A stretch of 64,000 nt of DNA. Source: RQOF01 sp964461135 (GTDB taxonomy: Bacteria; Calditrichota; Calditrichia; RBG-13-44-9). The stretch covers positions 16,043 through 80,042 of the forward strand of contig CAYWTB010000014.1 in assembly GCA_964461135.1 (NCBI GenBank), given 5' to 3'. Position numbers and translations under genes: made by a program. The notes under the pieces were generated by a model. That model searched no databases and had not been told where the DNA came from. It saw nothing but the letters and a program-made list of their open reading frames with translations. How positions within the stretch are numbered: position 1 is the first letter of the stretch; every line of letters begins with the position of its first letter. Shown one piece after another: positions 54,574-61,474 of the stretch.

Positions 54574-56043
54574 ATGAATTTGTTCCATTTTTTTCGAATA
54601 GCTTCTGTAATTTTAATCTGTGTTTTCCTCATTCAGTTTCCGGCTTATTCCCAGATGGATGAGGACAAGATTCCCATAACTACTTCCTCACAGGAAGCAT
54701 TAAAGGATTTTATTAAAGGGCGGGATTTATTTGAGAGGCTTCAGGGACAGGAATCCCTGAAATATTTAGAACAGGCGGTAGATAAAGATCCTGATTTTGC
54801 CATGGCGCATCTCTTTTTATCCTTTAGTCAACCTACTGCCCAGAGATTTTTCGACCAGCAGAATAAGGCAGTGGCTCTTAAAGATAAAGTATCAGAAGGG
54901 GAGAGATTGTGGATTGAAGGTGTAAAAGCTGCTACGGATGGTTTCCCTCTGAAACAGCGTGAAATCTTTCAAAGACTGGTTAAAATGTACCCCAAGGATG
55001 AACGGGCCCACAATCTTTTGGGAAACAATTATTTCGGGACGCAGGACTATGAGAAGGCGATTGCGGAATATAAACAGGTTATACAGTTAAATCCTCAATT
55101 CTCTCAATCTTATAATCAGATGGGATACGCTTACCGTTTCCTTCGAAAATATGAGGATGCTGAAAAATCGTTTAAAAACTATATTGAGCCGATTCCGGAT
55201 AATCCTAATCCATATGACTCTTATGCAGAACTTTTGATGAAAACGGGAAAATTTGAGGAATCAATTAAATACTATAATAAAGCACTGGGAGTTAATCCGA
55301 ATTTCGTGGCTTCGCACATTGGCATTGCGACTGATTATACTTTTACGGGACAACATAAAAAAGCCCGGGCACAGCTTCAGAAGCTGTTTGAAATGGCCAG
55401 GAATGAGGGAGAACAGAGGGCGGCTCGCTTTGCCATGACGGTTTCTTTCCTGGATGAAGGCAAGATGGATAAAGCCATGGAAGAGTTGGAGTGGCAATAC
55501 AGGCTGGGAGAAAAGACCAACGATGCGGCAAATATGGCGGGCGATTTAATTTTTATGGGGAATGTTCTGTTTGAATATAAAAAATTTGACGACGCCATGG
55601 AAAAATACAAAAATGCTCTTGAAACAGTAGAGGAATCAAACCTGTCAGCCGAAGTTAAAGATAACGCCCGTCGGGCCTTTCTCTATAACAGTGCCCGTGT
55701 GGCTTTGATGAAAGATGATATGGAAAATTCCAGGGCGACTGCCGAGGAGTTTCTAGCCCGGGTCGAAACTGTCAGGAATACCTTTCAGGGTTGGCTTGCC
55801 CACGAAGTTCTGGGAATGATTGCCATGAAAGAAGGAAAGTATGAGGTAGCTATACGAGAGTTTCAGCTGGCAAATCAGCAAAATCCCTACACGCTTTACC
55901 GGCTGGCTCTCGCCCATCAGGCGGCCGGTAATCAGGATATGGCCAGGGAATATGCGCTTCAGGCCGCCAATCATAATACTTTGAATAGCATGCAATATGC
56001 TTTTGTCCGGGATAAAGCCCGCAGACTGGCAGACAAAATATAG
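54574..56043 (+). CDS. Secreted or periplasmic tetratricopeptide-repeat protein
   Basis: The 489-residue protein has a signal peptide (ending near FPAYSQ) and about eight to ten TPR or TPR-like repeats. Clear examples are AHNLLGNNYFGTQDYEKAIA, SQSYNQMGYAYRFLRKYEDA and YDSYAELLMKTGKFEESIKY, followed by NALETVEESNLSAEVKDNAR. TPR arrays are protein-binding scaffolds; no catalytic domain is present, so the partner is unknown. AAGGAG stands before the ATG at 54574. A GC-rich hairpin follows. Confidence 0.88.
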   Translation: MNLFHFFRIASVILICVFLIQFPAYSQMDEDKIPITTSSQEALKDFIKGRDLFERLQGQESLKYLEQAVDKDPDFAMAHLFLSFSQPTAQRFFDQQNKAVALKDKVSEGERLWIEGVKAATDGFPLKQREIFQRLVKMYPKDERAHNLLGNNYFGTQDYEKAIAEYKQVIQLNPQFSQSYNQMGYAYRFLRKYEDAEKSFKNYIEPIPDNPNPYDSYAELLMKTGKFEESIKYYNKALGVNPNFVASHIGIATDYTFTGQHKKARAQLQKLFEMARNEGEQRAARFAMTVSFLDEGKMDKAMEELEWQYRLGEKTNDAANMAGDLIFMGNVLFEYKKFDDAMEKYKNALETVEESNLSAEVKDNARRAFLYNSARVALMKDDMENSRATAEEFLARVETVRNTFQGWLAHEVLGMIAMKEGKYEVAIREFQLANQQNPYTLYRLALAHQAAGNQDMAREYALQAANHNTLNSMQYAFVRDKARRLADKI

Positions 56044-56052
56044 CTGACCCTG

Positions 56053-56094
56053 TTATCCGGCGGGAAATATTTAATGCCGCCGGGTAATGCTTTT
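56053..56094 (+). terminator. Probable terminator after the TPR gene
   Basis: CCGGCGG (56057-56063) pairs with CCGCCGG (56077-56083) around a 13-base AT-rich loop, followed shortly by CTTTT. The T-run is short, so confidence is moderate. Confidence 0.6.
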
Positions 56095-56214
56095 AAGCGT
56101 TAACCGGAATATTATTGCAGAGATAATTATAAAGATCTAAATTGAATTATTAAAAGATCAGATTACAGGGATGGTAGAACAAAATGCATGGTGATTTGCA
56201 CGGGGAGAATGAAG

Positions 56215-57198
56215 ATGGAAGATATTGATCAGATTTACTTTCGGAAAAAAATAATGGAACGCCGCCAGAGACTTGAAAAAGTCATGAATGGACACCAGGA
56301 AGCTTCACACTTTATCAGTTTAATGCAGGAAGTGGATGCGGCTCTGGAAAGACTGGACAATGGAACATATGGGTTGTGTACAGAATGCCACGATCCGATT
56401 GAGGGTGAACGCCTGCTGGCAAACCCTCTGGTACAATTATGTCTGGATCATCTTACCACCGAACAGCAAGATGCTCTTGAACAGGATCTTTACCTGGCAT
56501 CACGGATCCAGGGGGCATTACTTCCCAGACGGGACGTGCAACTGGGCCGCTGGGAATTTCACTACAGTTATCTGCCCGCAGGTCCGGTAAGCGGTGATTA
56601 TTGTGATCTGGTGGATTTGAACAGGAAATCAAAAGATTTTCTGTTTGTCCTGGGAGATGTATCAGGAAAAGGAGTTGCAGCTTCCTTACTGATGACTCAC
56701 CTCCATGCCATGTTTCACAGCCTCATTGCCCTGGACCCCCCGGTGGATGAATTACTGGAACGGGCTAACCGCCTGTTTTGTGAAAGCACCCTCTCCACAA
56801 ATTATACCACCCTGATATGCGGCTGTGCCACCCAGGAGGGACAAGTAGAAATAGGTAATGCGGGACACTGGCCGGGGTTGGCTATTCAGGGTAATCGTAT
56901 TATTAAGATTGATCCTACCGGTATCGCAATGGGACTTTTCTGCCATTCCCGTTATTCCACTAAGGCCATAAAGTTGAATCCCGGTGATGTTCTTTTATTT
57001 TATACAGACGGTTTAACCGAAGCCATGTACGGGAAGGAAGAATATGGAGAAGATCGTTTAATCCGTCTGGTATCCTCACTGGATTCCCCGTCCCCCAAAG
57101 AAATGATAAATGCCTGTCTGACAGATTTAAAAAAATTTATGAATGGTTATGCCCAGAAAGATGATTTAACCCTGATGGCCCTTCGCTGGCAGGGATAA
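56215..57198 (+). CDS. DksA/TraR-type zinc finger fused to a PP2C/SpoIIE-family serine phosphatase
   Basis: The 327-residue protein joins two modules. Residues 1-80 are a helical hairpin with a DksA/TraR-type finger (TYGLCTECHDPIEGERLLAN; Cys55, Cys58, Cys76, and His79 replacing the fourth Cys). From about residue 100 it is a PP2C-like RsbU/SpoIIE phosphatase: LASRIQGALLPRRDV, GPVSGDYCDLV, FLFVLGDVSGKGVAASLLMT, NAGHWPGLAI, LLFYTDGLTEAMYGKEEYGE and YAQKDDLTLMAL hold the metal-binding Asp residues. RsbU-type enzymes dephosphorylate anti-sigma-factor antagonists in partner-switching pathways, but no STAS or HPK kinase gene is nearby. The ATG at 56215 is favoured by GGGGAG seven bases upstream. 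Confidence 0.88.
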   Translation: MEDIDQIYFRKKIMERRQRLEKVMNGHQEASHFISLMQEVDAALERLDNGTYGLCTECHDPIEGERLLANPLVQLCLDHLTTEQQDALEQDLYLASRIQGALLPRRDVQLGRWEFHYSYLPAGPVSGDYCDLVDLNRKSKDFLFVLGDVSGKGVAASLLMTHLHAMFHSLIALDPPVDELLERANRLFCESTLSTNYTTLICGCATQEGQVEIGNAGHWPGLAIQGNRIIKIDPTGIAMGLFCHSRYSTKAIKLNPGDVLLFYTDGLTEAMYGKEEYGEDRLIRLVSSLDSPSPKEMINACLTDLKKFMNGYAQKDDLTLMALRWQG

Positions 57199-57247
57199 AT
57201 AACATATTAAACTTTAACGCTTTTACCATAAAAAAAGTAATCCATAA

Positions 57248-57571
57248 ATGAATGAATTCATTAATTACATTCTGGACCTGCTGAAATTTGCCGGTTCAGC
57301 CAGGGCACGGAAAATGTTTGGTGGTTATGGTATATATCTACAGGAAATCATGATTGCGTTGGTGGAAGATAACATTCTATACCTCAAGGCCGATGACAGC
57401 AGCAGGCATCATTTCGAAGAATTAGGATTGCCCCGCTTCACCTATCTTAAACAGGGTAAACCGGTACGGTTATCGTTTTATCAGGCACCGGATGAGGTCC
57501 TGGATAACTCTGAGGAGATGAAAAAATGGGCACAAAGAGCCCATAAAGCAGCCCTCCGATCCCGGAAATAA
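57248..57571 (+). CDS. TfoX N-terminal domain protein
   Basis: The 107-residue protein is a stand-alone TfoX_N domain: GSARARKMFGGYGIYLQEIM, LYLKADDSSRHHFEELG and KPVRLSFYQAPDEVLDNSEE. TfoX/Sxy regulates competence in gammaproteobacteria through a two-domain protein. Single-domain homologues such as this one are widespread and uncharacterised. The start lacks a strong ribosome binding site. It lies 49 bases after the phosphatase gene and might be co-transcribed with it. Confidence 0.88.
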   Translation: MNEFINYILDLLKFAGSARARKMFGGYGIYLQEIMIALVEDNILYLKADDSSRHHFEELGLPRFTYLKQGKPVRLSFYQAPDEVLDNSEEMKKWAQRAHKAALRSRK

Positions 57572-57722
57572 GATAAAACTGTACAAGAGAAATACTACAA
57601 TTCAATCTTATAAAAATCCCCCGATTTTAATATATTAAATTTTACAGCTGCTGAAACTCGATTTTTATACATTCCGGTTTTATATTGCAGTAAATTTGGC
57701 TAATCTAACCAGCGGCGAGAAA

Positions 57723-58556
57723 ATGCACGTCGAGGACAGAGAGACATATCTTTTCGGCATTTATATATATCCGGTTAAATCTGCCGGGGGGATATCCCTG
57801 CAAAGGGCTGAAGTTGGATTCAGGGGACTAAAATATGATCGTCGCTGGATGGTAGTGGATAAAAACCTGAACTTTATCAGCCAGCGAAATTTTCCCCGCC
57901 TGGCCACCGTGAAAGTTGAGCTGACCAATGATCATCTCTTAATGTACGCCCCGGATTTACCACACTTTCGGGTACCTATTTTTTGTGAAAAAATCTTAGT
58001 TAAAAATGTCCGTATATGGAATGATATCTGTATGGCATACTCCTGCGGGAAAGAACCGGCAGAATGGTTTAGTACCTTGTTAAAGACAGAATGCCGGCTG
58101 GTTTTTATGCCCGATGTATCCAACCGACCGGTTAATGCCTCTGTCAGCCCCCTGCAAAAACAAGTCAGTTTCGCAGATAGTTTTCCTTTTTTGATTATCT
58201 CTGAAGCATCACTGCATGATCTCAACGGAAGGTTACCGGCCCCTCTACCCATGAACCGGTTCAGACCTAATCTGGTCATTACGGGATGTTCTCCTTATTC
58301 GGAGGACGACTGGAAAACAGTGCAAATTGGATCCTTGCGCCTGCATGTGGTCAGCCCCTGTTCCCGCTGTGTCATTACCACTGTAGATCAGGATACCGGT
58401 GAGGCGGGCAAAGAACCACTGCGCGCCCTTGCCACCTACCGTAGAAAAGGGGATAAGGTATTGTTCGGTCAGAATGCAGTTCATGAAAATGAAACAAAAA
58501 TTGCAGTTGGAGACAGATTGCACGTCATAAGCTGGGGTAATGCAGCCTTTCCCTAG
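57723..58556 (+). CDS. MOSC-domain protein (molybdenum-cofactor sulfurase C-terminal-like)
   Basis: The protein (277 residues from the ATG at 57723, GGCGAG upstream; an in-frame TTG nine codons earlier is less likely) has the MOSC N-terminal beta-barrel (GIYIYPVKSAGGISLQRAEV, GLKYDRRWMVVDKNLNFISQ) and the MOSC domain (MNRFRPNLVITGCSPYSEDD, then SPCSRCVITTVDQDTGEAGK with the conserved Cys). Relatives such as YcbX and mARC bind molybdenum cofactor and reduce N-hydroxylated compounds together with a ferredoxin-type partner. YcbX carries a C-terminal 2Fe-2S domain that is absent here. Confidence 0.9.
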   Translation: MHVEDRETYLFGIYIYPVKSAGGISLQRAEVGFRGLKYDRRWMVVDKNLNFISQRNFPRLATVKVELTNDHLLMYAPDLPHFRVPIFCEKILVKNVRIWNDICMAYSCGKEPAEWFSTLLKTECRLVFMPDVSNRPVNASVSPLQKQVSFADSFPFLIISEASLHDLNGRLPAPLPMNRFRPNLVITGCSPYSEDDWKTVQIGSLRLHVVSPCSRCVITTVDQDTGEAGKEPLRALATYRRKGDKVLFGQNAVHENETKIAVGDRLHVISWGNAAFP

Positions 58557-58729
58557 CGTAATCATATTCCGATTAGCTGGTCACAATTTCAACATACCGG
58601 TCGCTGAAGTCCCTATTTATTAAGGGATGATTTTTATAAGCCTGATCGCGGCTAAACCGTTATTTTTCATATGGGCATTGCATTTGCGCGAAATTTTTTG
58701 TAACATCTCAGACTTTTGCGGAGAAGAAA

Positions 58730-59050
58730 ATGACGGTTACAAAAAGCGATCTCGTGAACCGGATGGCTGAAGCTACTGGATGGACCAAGGTTGATTGTGA
58801 AATAATCCTGAATGGTTTTCTGGCAAATATCATTGAATCTTTACAGGAAGGTGACCGGGTTGAAATCCGGGGATTTGGCAGCTTTTATTCTAAAGAACGT
58901 CAACCCCGCCTGGTCAAAAATCCGAAGACCAATAAAATCGTTCCGGTGGACCACCGTTTTGTGCCGGTTTTTAAACCCGCAAAACATTTTAAGCATTCAG
59001 TCAACACTAGTTTATTAATAAAAAGCGGAATTGTCAGCGATGAAATATAA
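58730..59050 (+). CDS. HU/IHF-family DNA-binding protein
   Basis: The 106-residue histone-like protein has the HU/IHF fold: dimerisation helices at the N-terminus (KSDLVNRMAEATGWTKVDCE), the saddle strand VEIRGFGSFYSKERQPRLVK and the arm NPKTNKIVPVDHRFVPVFKP with its intercalating Pro (NPKT). A C-terminal extension of about 12 residues exceeds the usual 90-95 residues. GGAGAAG precedes the ATG. The last 11 bases overlap the start of the zinc-ribbon/TPR gene, so the two are translationally coupled. Confidence 0.93.
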   Translation: MTVTKSDLVNRMAEATGWTKVDCEIILNGFLANIIESLQEGDRVEIRGFGSFYSKERQPRLVKNPKTNKIVPVDHRFVPVFKPAKHFKHSVNTSLLIKSGIVSDEI

Positions 59051-59738
59051 ATGTTCCAAATGTGGTGCCGAAATAGGGGAGAATGTAAAATATTGTCCGG
59101 AGTGCGGTACTGCCCAGAAAACCAGAAAAAAAGACACTAAACCTGCCGCTAAATCCACTGAACCGGTGGAAAAACATTCCCTATTCAGCGGAATGAATCT
59201 GATTTATCTGGTTATGCTTGTCTCACTGATAGTTGTTGGAGTCTATGGCTATCGTTATGTTAAGCCGGTTAATACTGCAGATCCGCATGCCAATCCGTCG
59301 AATCCGGCAAGGCCGGCATTCGATCAGAAACATTACCAGCATTTACTGGATAATCTCAAGGCAAATCCCAATGGCTGGCAGGAAAATGTAGAACTGGGGA
59401 ATTTCCTTTTTGACAATCAGCGTTTTAACAATGCCATTCCTTATTATAAAAAAGCTCTGGAAATAAAGCCGGATGTTCCTGATATAATGGTGGATGCGGG
59501 GGTCTGTTATTTTAATCTCAAACAGTTTGAACAGGTCAAAACTTATTTTGAACAAGCACTGGCTTTAGATAAAAACCACGTAAATGCTCTCTATAATCTT
59601 GGAATTGTATCCGCACAACTTGGGGAAATGCCCAAGATGGTGGAGTATTGGGAGCGTCTGATTAATGTGGCTCCTGAATCCGAGCAGGCTCGGTCTGCGC
59701 AACGAATGATTGATCAGGTAAAAAATAGTACACTTTAA
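59040..59738 (+). CDS. Zinc-ribbon, single-TM, TPR-containing protein
   Basis: From the ATG at 59040 the product has 232 residues: a cytosolic zinc ribbon (YKCSKCGAEIGENVKYCPEC, two CxxC pairs), a Lys/Pro-rich linker, one TM helix (about residues 50-72, NLIYLVMLVSLIVVGVYGYR), and an external domain with about three TPRs (NAIPYYKKALEIKPDVPDIM, AGVCYFNLKQFEQVKTYFEQ, NALYNLGIVSAQLGEMPKMV). This resembles zinc-ribbon/TPR scaffold proteins of unknown role. It overlaps the HU-family gene by 11 bases and is followed 26 bases later by the COX24-like small gene. Confidence 0.82.
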   Translation: MKYKCSKCGAEIGENVKYCPECGTAQKTRKKDTKPAAKSTEPVEKHSLFSGMNLIYLVMLVSLIVVGVYGYRYVKPVNTADPHANPSNPARPAFDQKHYQHLLDNLKANPNGWQENVELGNFLFDNQRFNNAIPYYKKALEIKPDVPDIMVDAGVCYFNLKQFEQVKTYFEQALALDKNHVNALYNLGIVSAQLGEMPKMVEYWERLINVAPESEQARSAQRMIDQVKNSTL

Positions 59739-59764
59739 AATATGATAAACAGGAGGTGATGATT

Positions 59765-59860
59765 ATGCCATGTGGTCGGAAACGAAAACGCCATAAAATG
59801 GCAACGCACAAGCGGAAAAAACGTTTACGCAAAAACCGTCATAAAAAGAAAATACGTTGA
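59765..59860 (+). CDS. AURKAIP1/COX24-domain small basic protein (bS22/mS38-like)
   Basis: This very short gene encodes 31 residues, more than half of them Lys, Arg or His (MPCGRKRKRHKMATHKRKKR, then LRKNRHKKKIR). An ideal AGGAGGTGAT site precedes the ATG at 59765. The sequence matches the AURKAIP1/COX24-domain proteins common in Bacteroidota and relatives, homologous to mitochondrial mS38 and to the actinobacterial small-subunit protein bS22. It is therefore probably a minor ribosomal protein sitting near the 16S decoding region, though this is inferred from the family. A strong hairpin terminator follows. Confidence 0.85.
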   Translation: MPCGRKRKRHKMATHKRKKRLRKNRHKKKIR

Positions 59861-59947
59861 TGTAATATAGATTCCTGTCCTTTACATTTGTTTTACTTTT
59901 ATATTTCAAAAATTTAATGTGGAGGGAAATAACCGGCAATTTGTAGA

Positions 59948-59995
59948 GAAACCGAATATGATCTGTCTCAGCAAAAGGCATATTCGGTTTCCAAT
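59948..59995 (+). terminator. Long hairpin upstream of xseA, probable terminator
   Basis: GAAACCGAATATG (59948-59960) and its perfect complement (59979-59991) enclose an 18-base loop. CAATTTTAC follows. The stem is AT-rich and the T-run modest, but its position between the COX24-like gene and xseA fits transcription termination. Confidence 0.7.
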
Positions 59996-60015
59996 TTTAC
60001 GGTTATTGATTATTT

Positions 60016-61215
60016 ATGGAAAAACATATTTATAGTGTTTCCTCCTTGACCCGGCAAATCAAGGAAGTTCTGGAAACCGGTTTTCCCCGCCTATGGGTGG
60101 AAGGAGAGATATCTAATTTTAAGAGACATTCCTCCGGTCATCTTTATTTTACGCTTAAAGATGAAAATTCCCAGATCCGCTGTGTCATGTGGCGCTTTAA
60201 GGCCGGTGAATTGCTCTTTCAGCTGGAAGACGGCTTGAAGGTACTGGTGGAAGGTGATATACAGGTTTATGAGAAGAGCGGGAATTACCAGCTCATTATC
60301 CAGCAGATGCAACCTGCCGGTATCGGTGAACTGCAGCTGGCATTTGAGCAACTGAAGAAAAAACTGCAGGGCGAAGGACTATTTGATGCGGTCCATAAAA
60401 AAGTCCTCCCGCCCTATCCGGAAAAAGTAGGTGTGGTGACCTCTCCAACCGGGGCTGCCATCCGTGATATCATCAGCGTAATTTCACGCCGATTTCCCTC
60501 CACTGAAATTATATTATATCCGGTGCGCGTCCAGGGTGAAGGTGCTGCCCGGGAAATTTCCAGCGCCATTGCGGATTTTAACGAATATGGAAAGGTCGAT
60601 GTCCTGATTGTCGGCCGGGGTGGGGGATCTCTGGAAGATTTGTGGGCATTCAACGAGGAAATCGTGGCACGTGCCATATTTTCTTCCCGGCTTCCCGTTA
60701 TTTCCGCTGTAGGACATGAGGTCGATTATTCCATTGCTGATTTTGTAGCGGATCGACGGGCGCCCACACCATCTGCAGCTGCAGAAATGGTTGTTCCGGA
60801 CCGCCGGGAGATGCTGGGGGTATTAGCCTATTACCGGGAGAAATTTTCTCAAACAGTCCGGCAGAAAATAAGTACCGGCCGGGAACGCCTCGAAAATTAC
60901 CGGCGTAGCTATGCATTCCGTCGTCCGGAGGATATAGTATTTCAGAAAATGCAGCAACTGGATGAGCTGATACGCAAGATACAGGTGGCCATCCTGCACC
61001 ATCTTCAGATAAAAAGACATAGCTGGCACAACATACAGCAGCAATTGCGGGCACTCAGTCCGCTTGGTGTCCTGCAGAGGGGATACAGTATCTGTTATAA
61101 AGATGGGAGAATTATCAAAGATGTTTCTCAGGTGCAAATGCTGGATCTTGTACAGGTAAAATTATCCAGGGGACAGTTTTTGTCTCAGGTACAAATGCTT
61201 GGAGAAGGGGAATGA
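60016..61215 (+). CDS. xseA: Exodeoxyribonuclease VII large subunit
   Basis: XseA with XseB forms exonuclease VII, which degrades single-stranded DNA to oligonucleotides during repair. The 399-residue protein has the N-terminal OB fold (YSVSSLTRQIKEVLETGFPR, LWVEGEISNFKRHSSGHLYF and VLVEGDIQVYEKSGNYQLII) and the catalytic domain (VGVVTSPTGAAIRDIISVIS, DVLIVGRGGGSLEDLWAFNE, PVISAVGHEVDYSIADFVAD, RAPTPSAAAEMVVPDR), then a coiled-coil segment and the short terminal strand-rich end. No strong ribosome binding site is visible before the ATG at 60016. It overlaps xseB by four bases (ATGA). Confidence 0.96.
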   Translation: MEKHIYSVSSLTRQIKEVLETGFPRLWVEGEISNFKRHSSGHLYFTLKDENSQIRCVMWRFKAGELLFQLEDGLKVLVEGDIQVYEKSGNYQLIIQQMQPAGIGELQLAFEQLKKKLQGEGLFDAVHKKVLPPYPEKVGVVTSPTGAAIRDIISVISRRFPSTEIILYPVRVQGEGAAREISSAIADFNEYGKVDVLIVGRGGGSLEDLWAFNEEIVARAIFSSRLPVISAVGHEVDYSIADFVADRRAPTPSAAAEMVVPDRREMLGVLAYYREKFSQTVRQKISTGRERLENYRRSYAFRRPEDIVFQKMQQLDELIRKIQVAILHHLQIKRHSWHNIQQQLRALSPLGVLQRGYSICYKDGRIIKDVSQVQMLDLVQVKLSRGQFLSQVQMLGEGE

Positions 61216-61457
61216 AAAAAACACAAAGCTTTGAACAGGCTATGAAACGCCTGGAGGAAATCAGCCAGTCACTGGAAAGTGGTGATATTCCTCTGGAAGA
61301 TTCGATTAAATTGTACGAGGAAGGAATCAAACTGATTGAATTCTGCCAGGGTAAACTTGGTGAAGCCGAGAAGAAAGTACAGAAACTGGGCCGTAATACG
61401 GAAGGTGAACTGGGAAAAACCCCCCTGGATGATTCTTCCATTCCAGGTGAAGAGTAA
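61212..61457 (+). CDS. xseB: Exodeoxyribonuclease VII small subunit
   Basis: The 81-residue helical protein has the family core FEQAMKRLEEISQSLESGDI, PLEDSIKLYEEGIKLIEFCQ and KLGEAEKKVQKL. Several copies wrap around the XseA coiled coil in exonuclease VII. GAAGGGG, inside the xseA 3' end, is the ribosome binding site and the ATGA overlap couples the two genes. Its stop is 18 bases from the end of the convergent subtilase gene, with no clear terminator between them. Confidence 0.93.
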   Translation: MKKTQSFEQAMKRLEEISQSLESGDIPLEDSIKLYEEGIKLIEFCQGKLGEAEKKVQKLGRNTEGELGKTPLDDSSIPGEE

Positions 61458-61474
61458 CTCATAATCGATATCTT

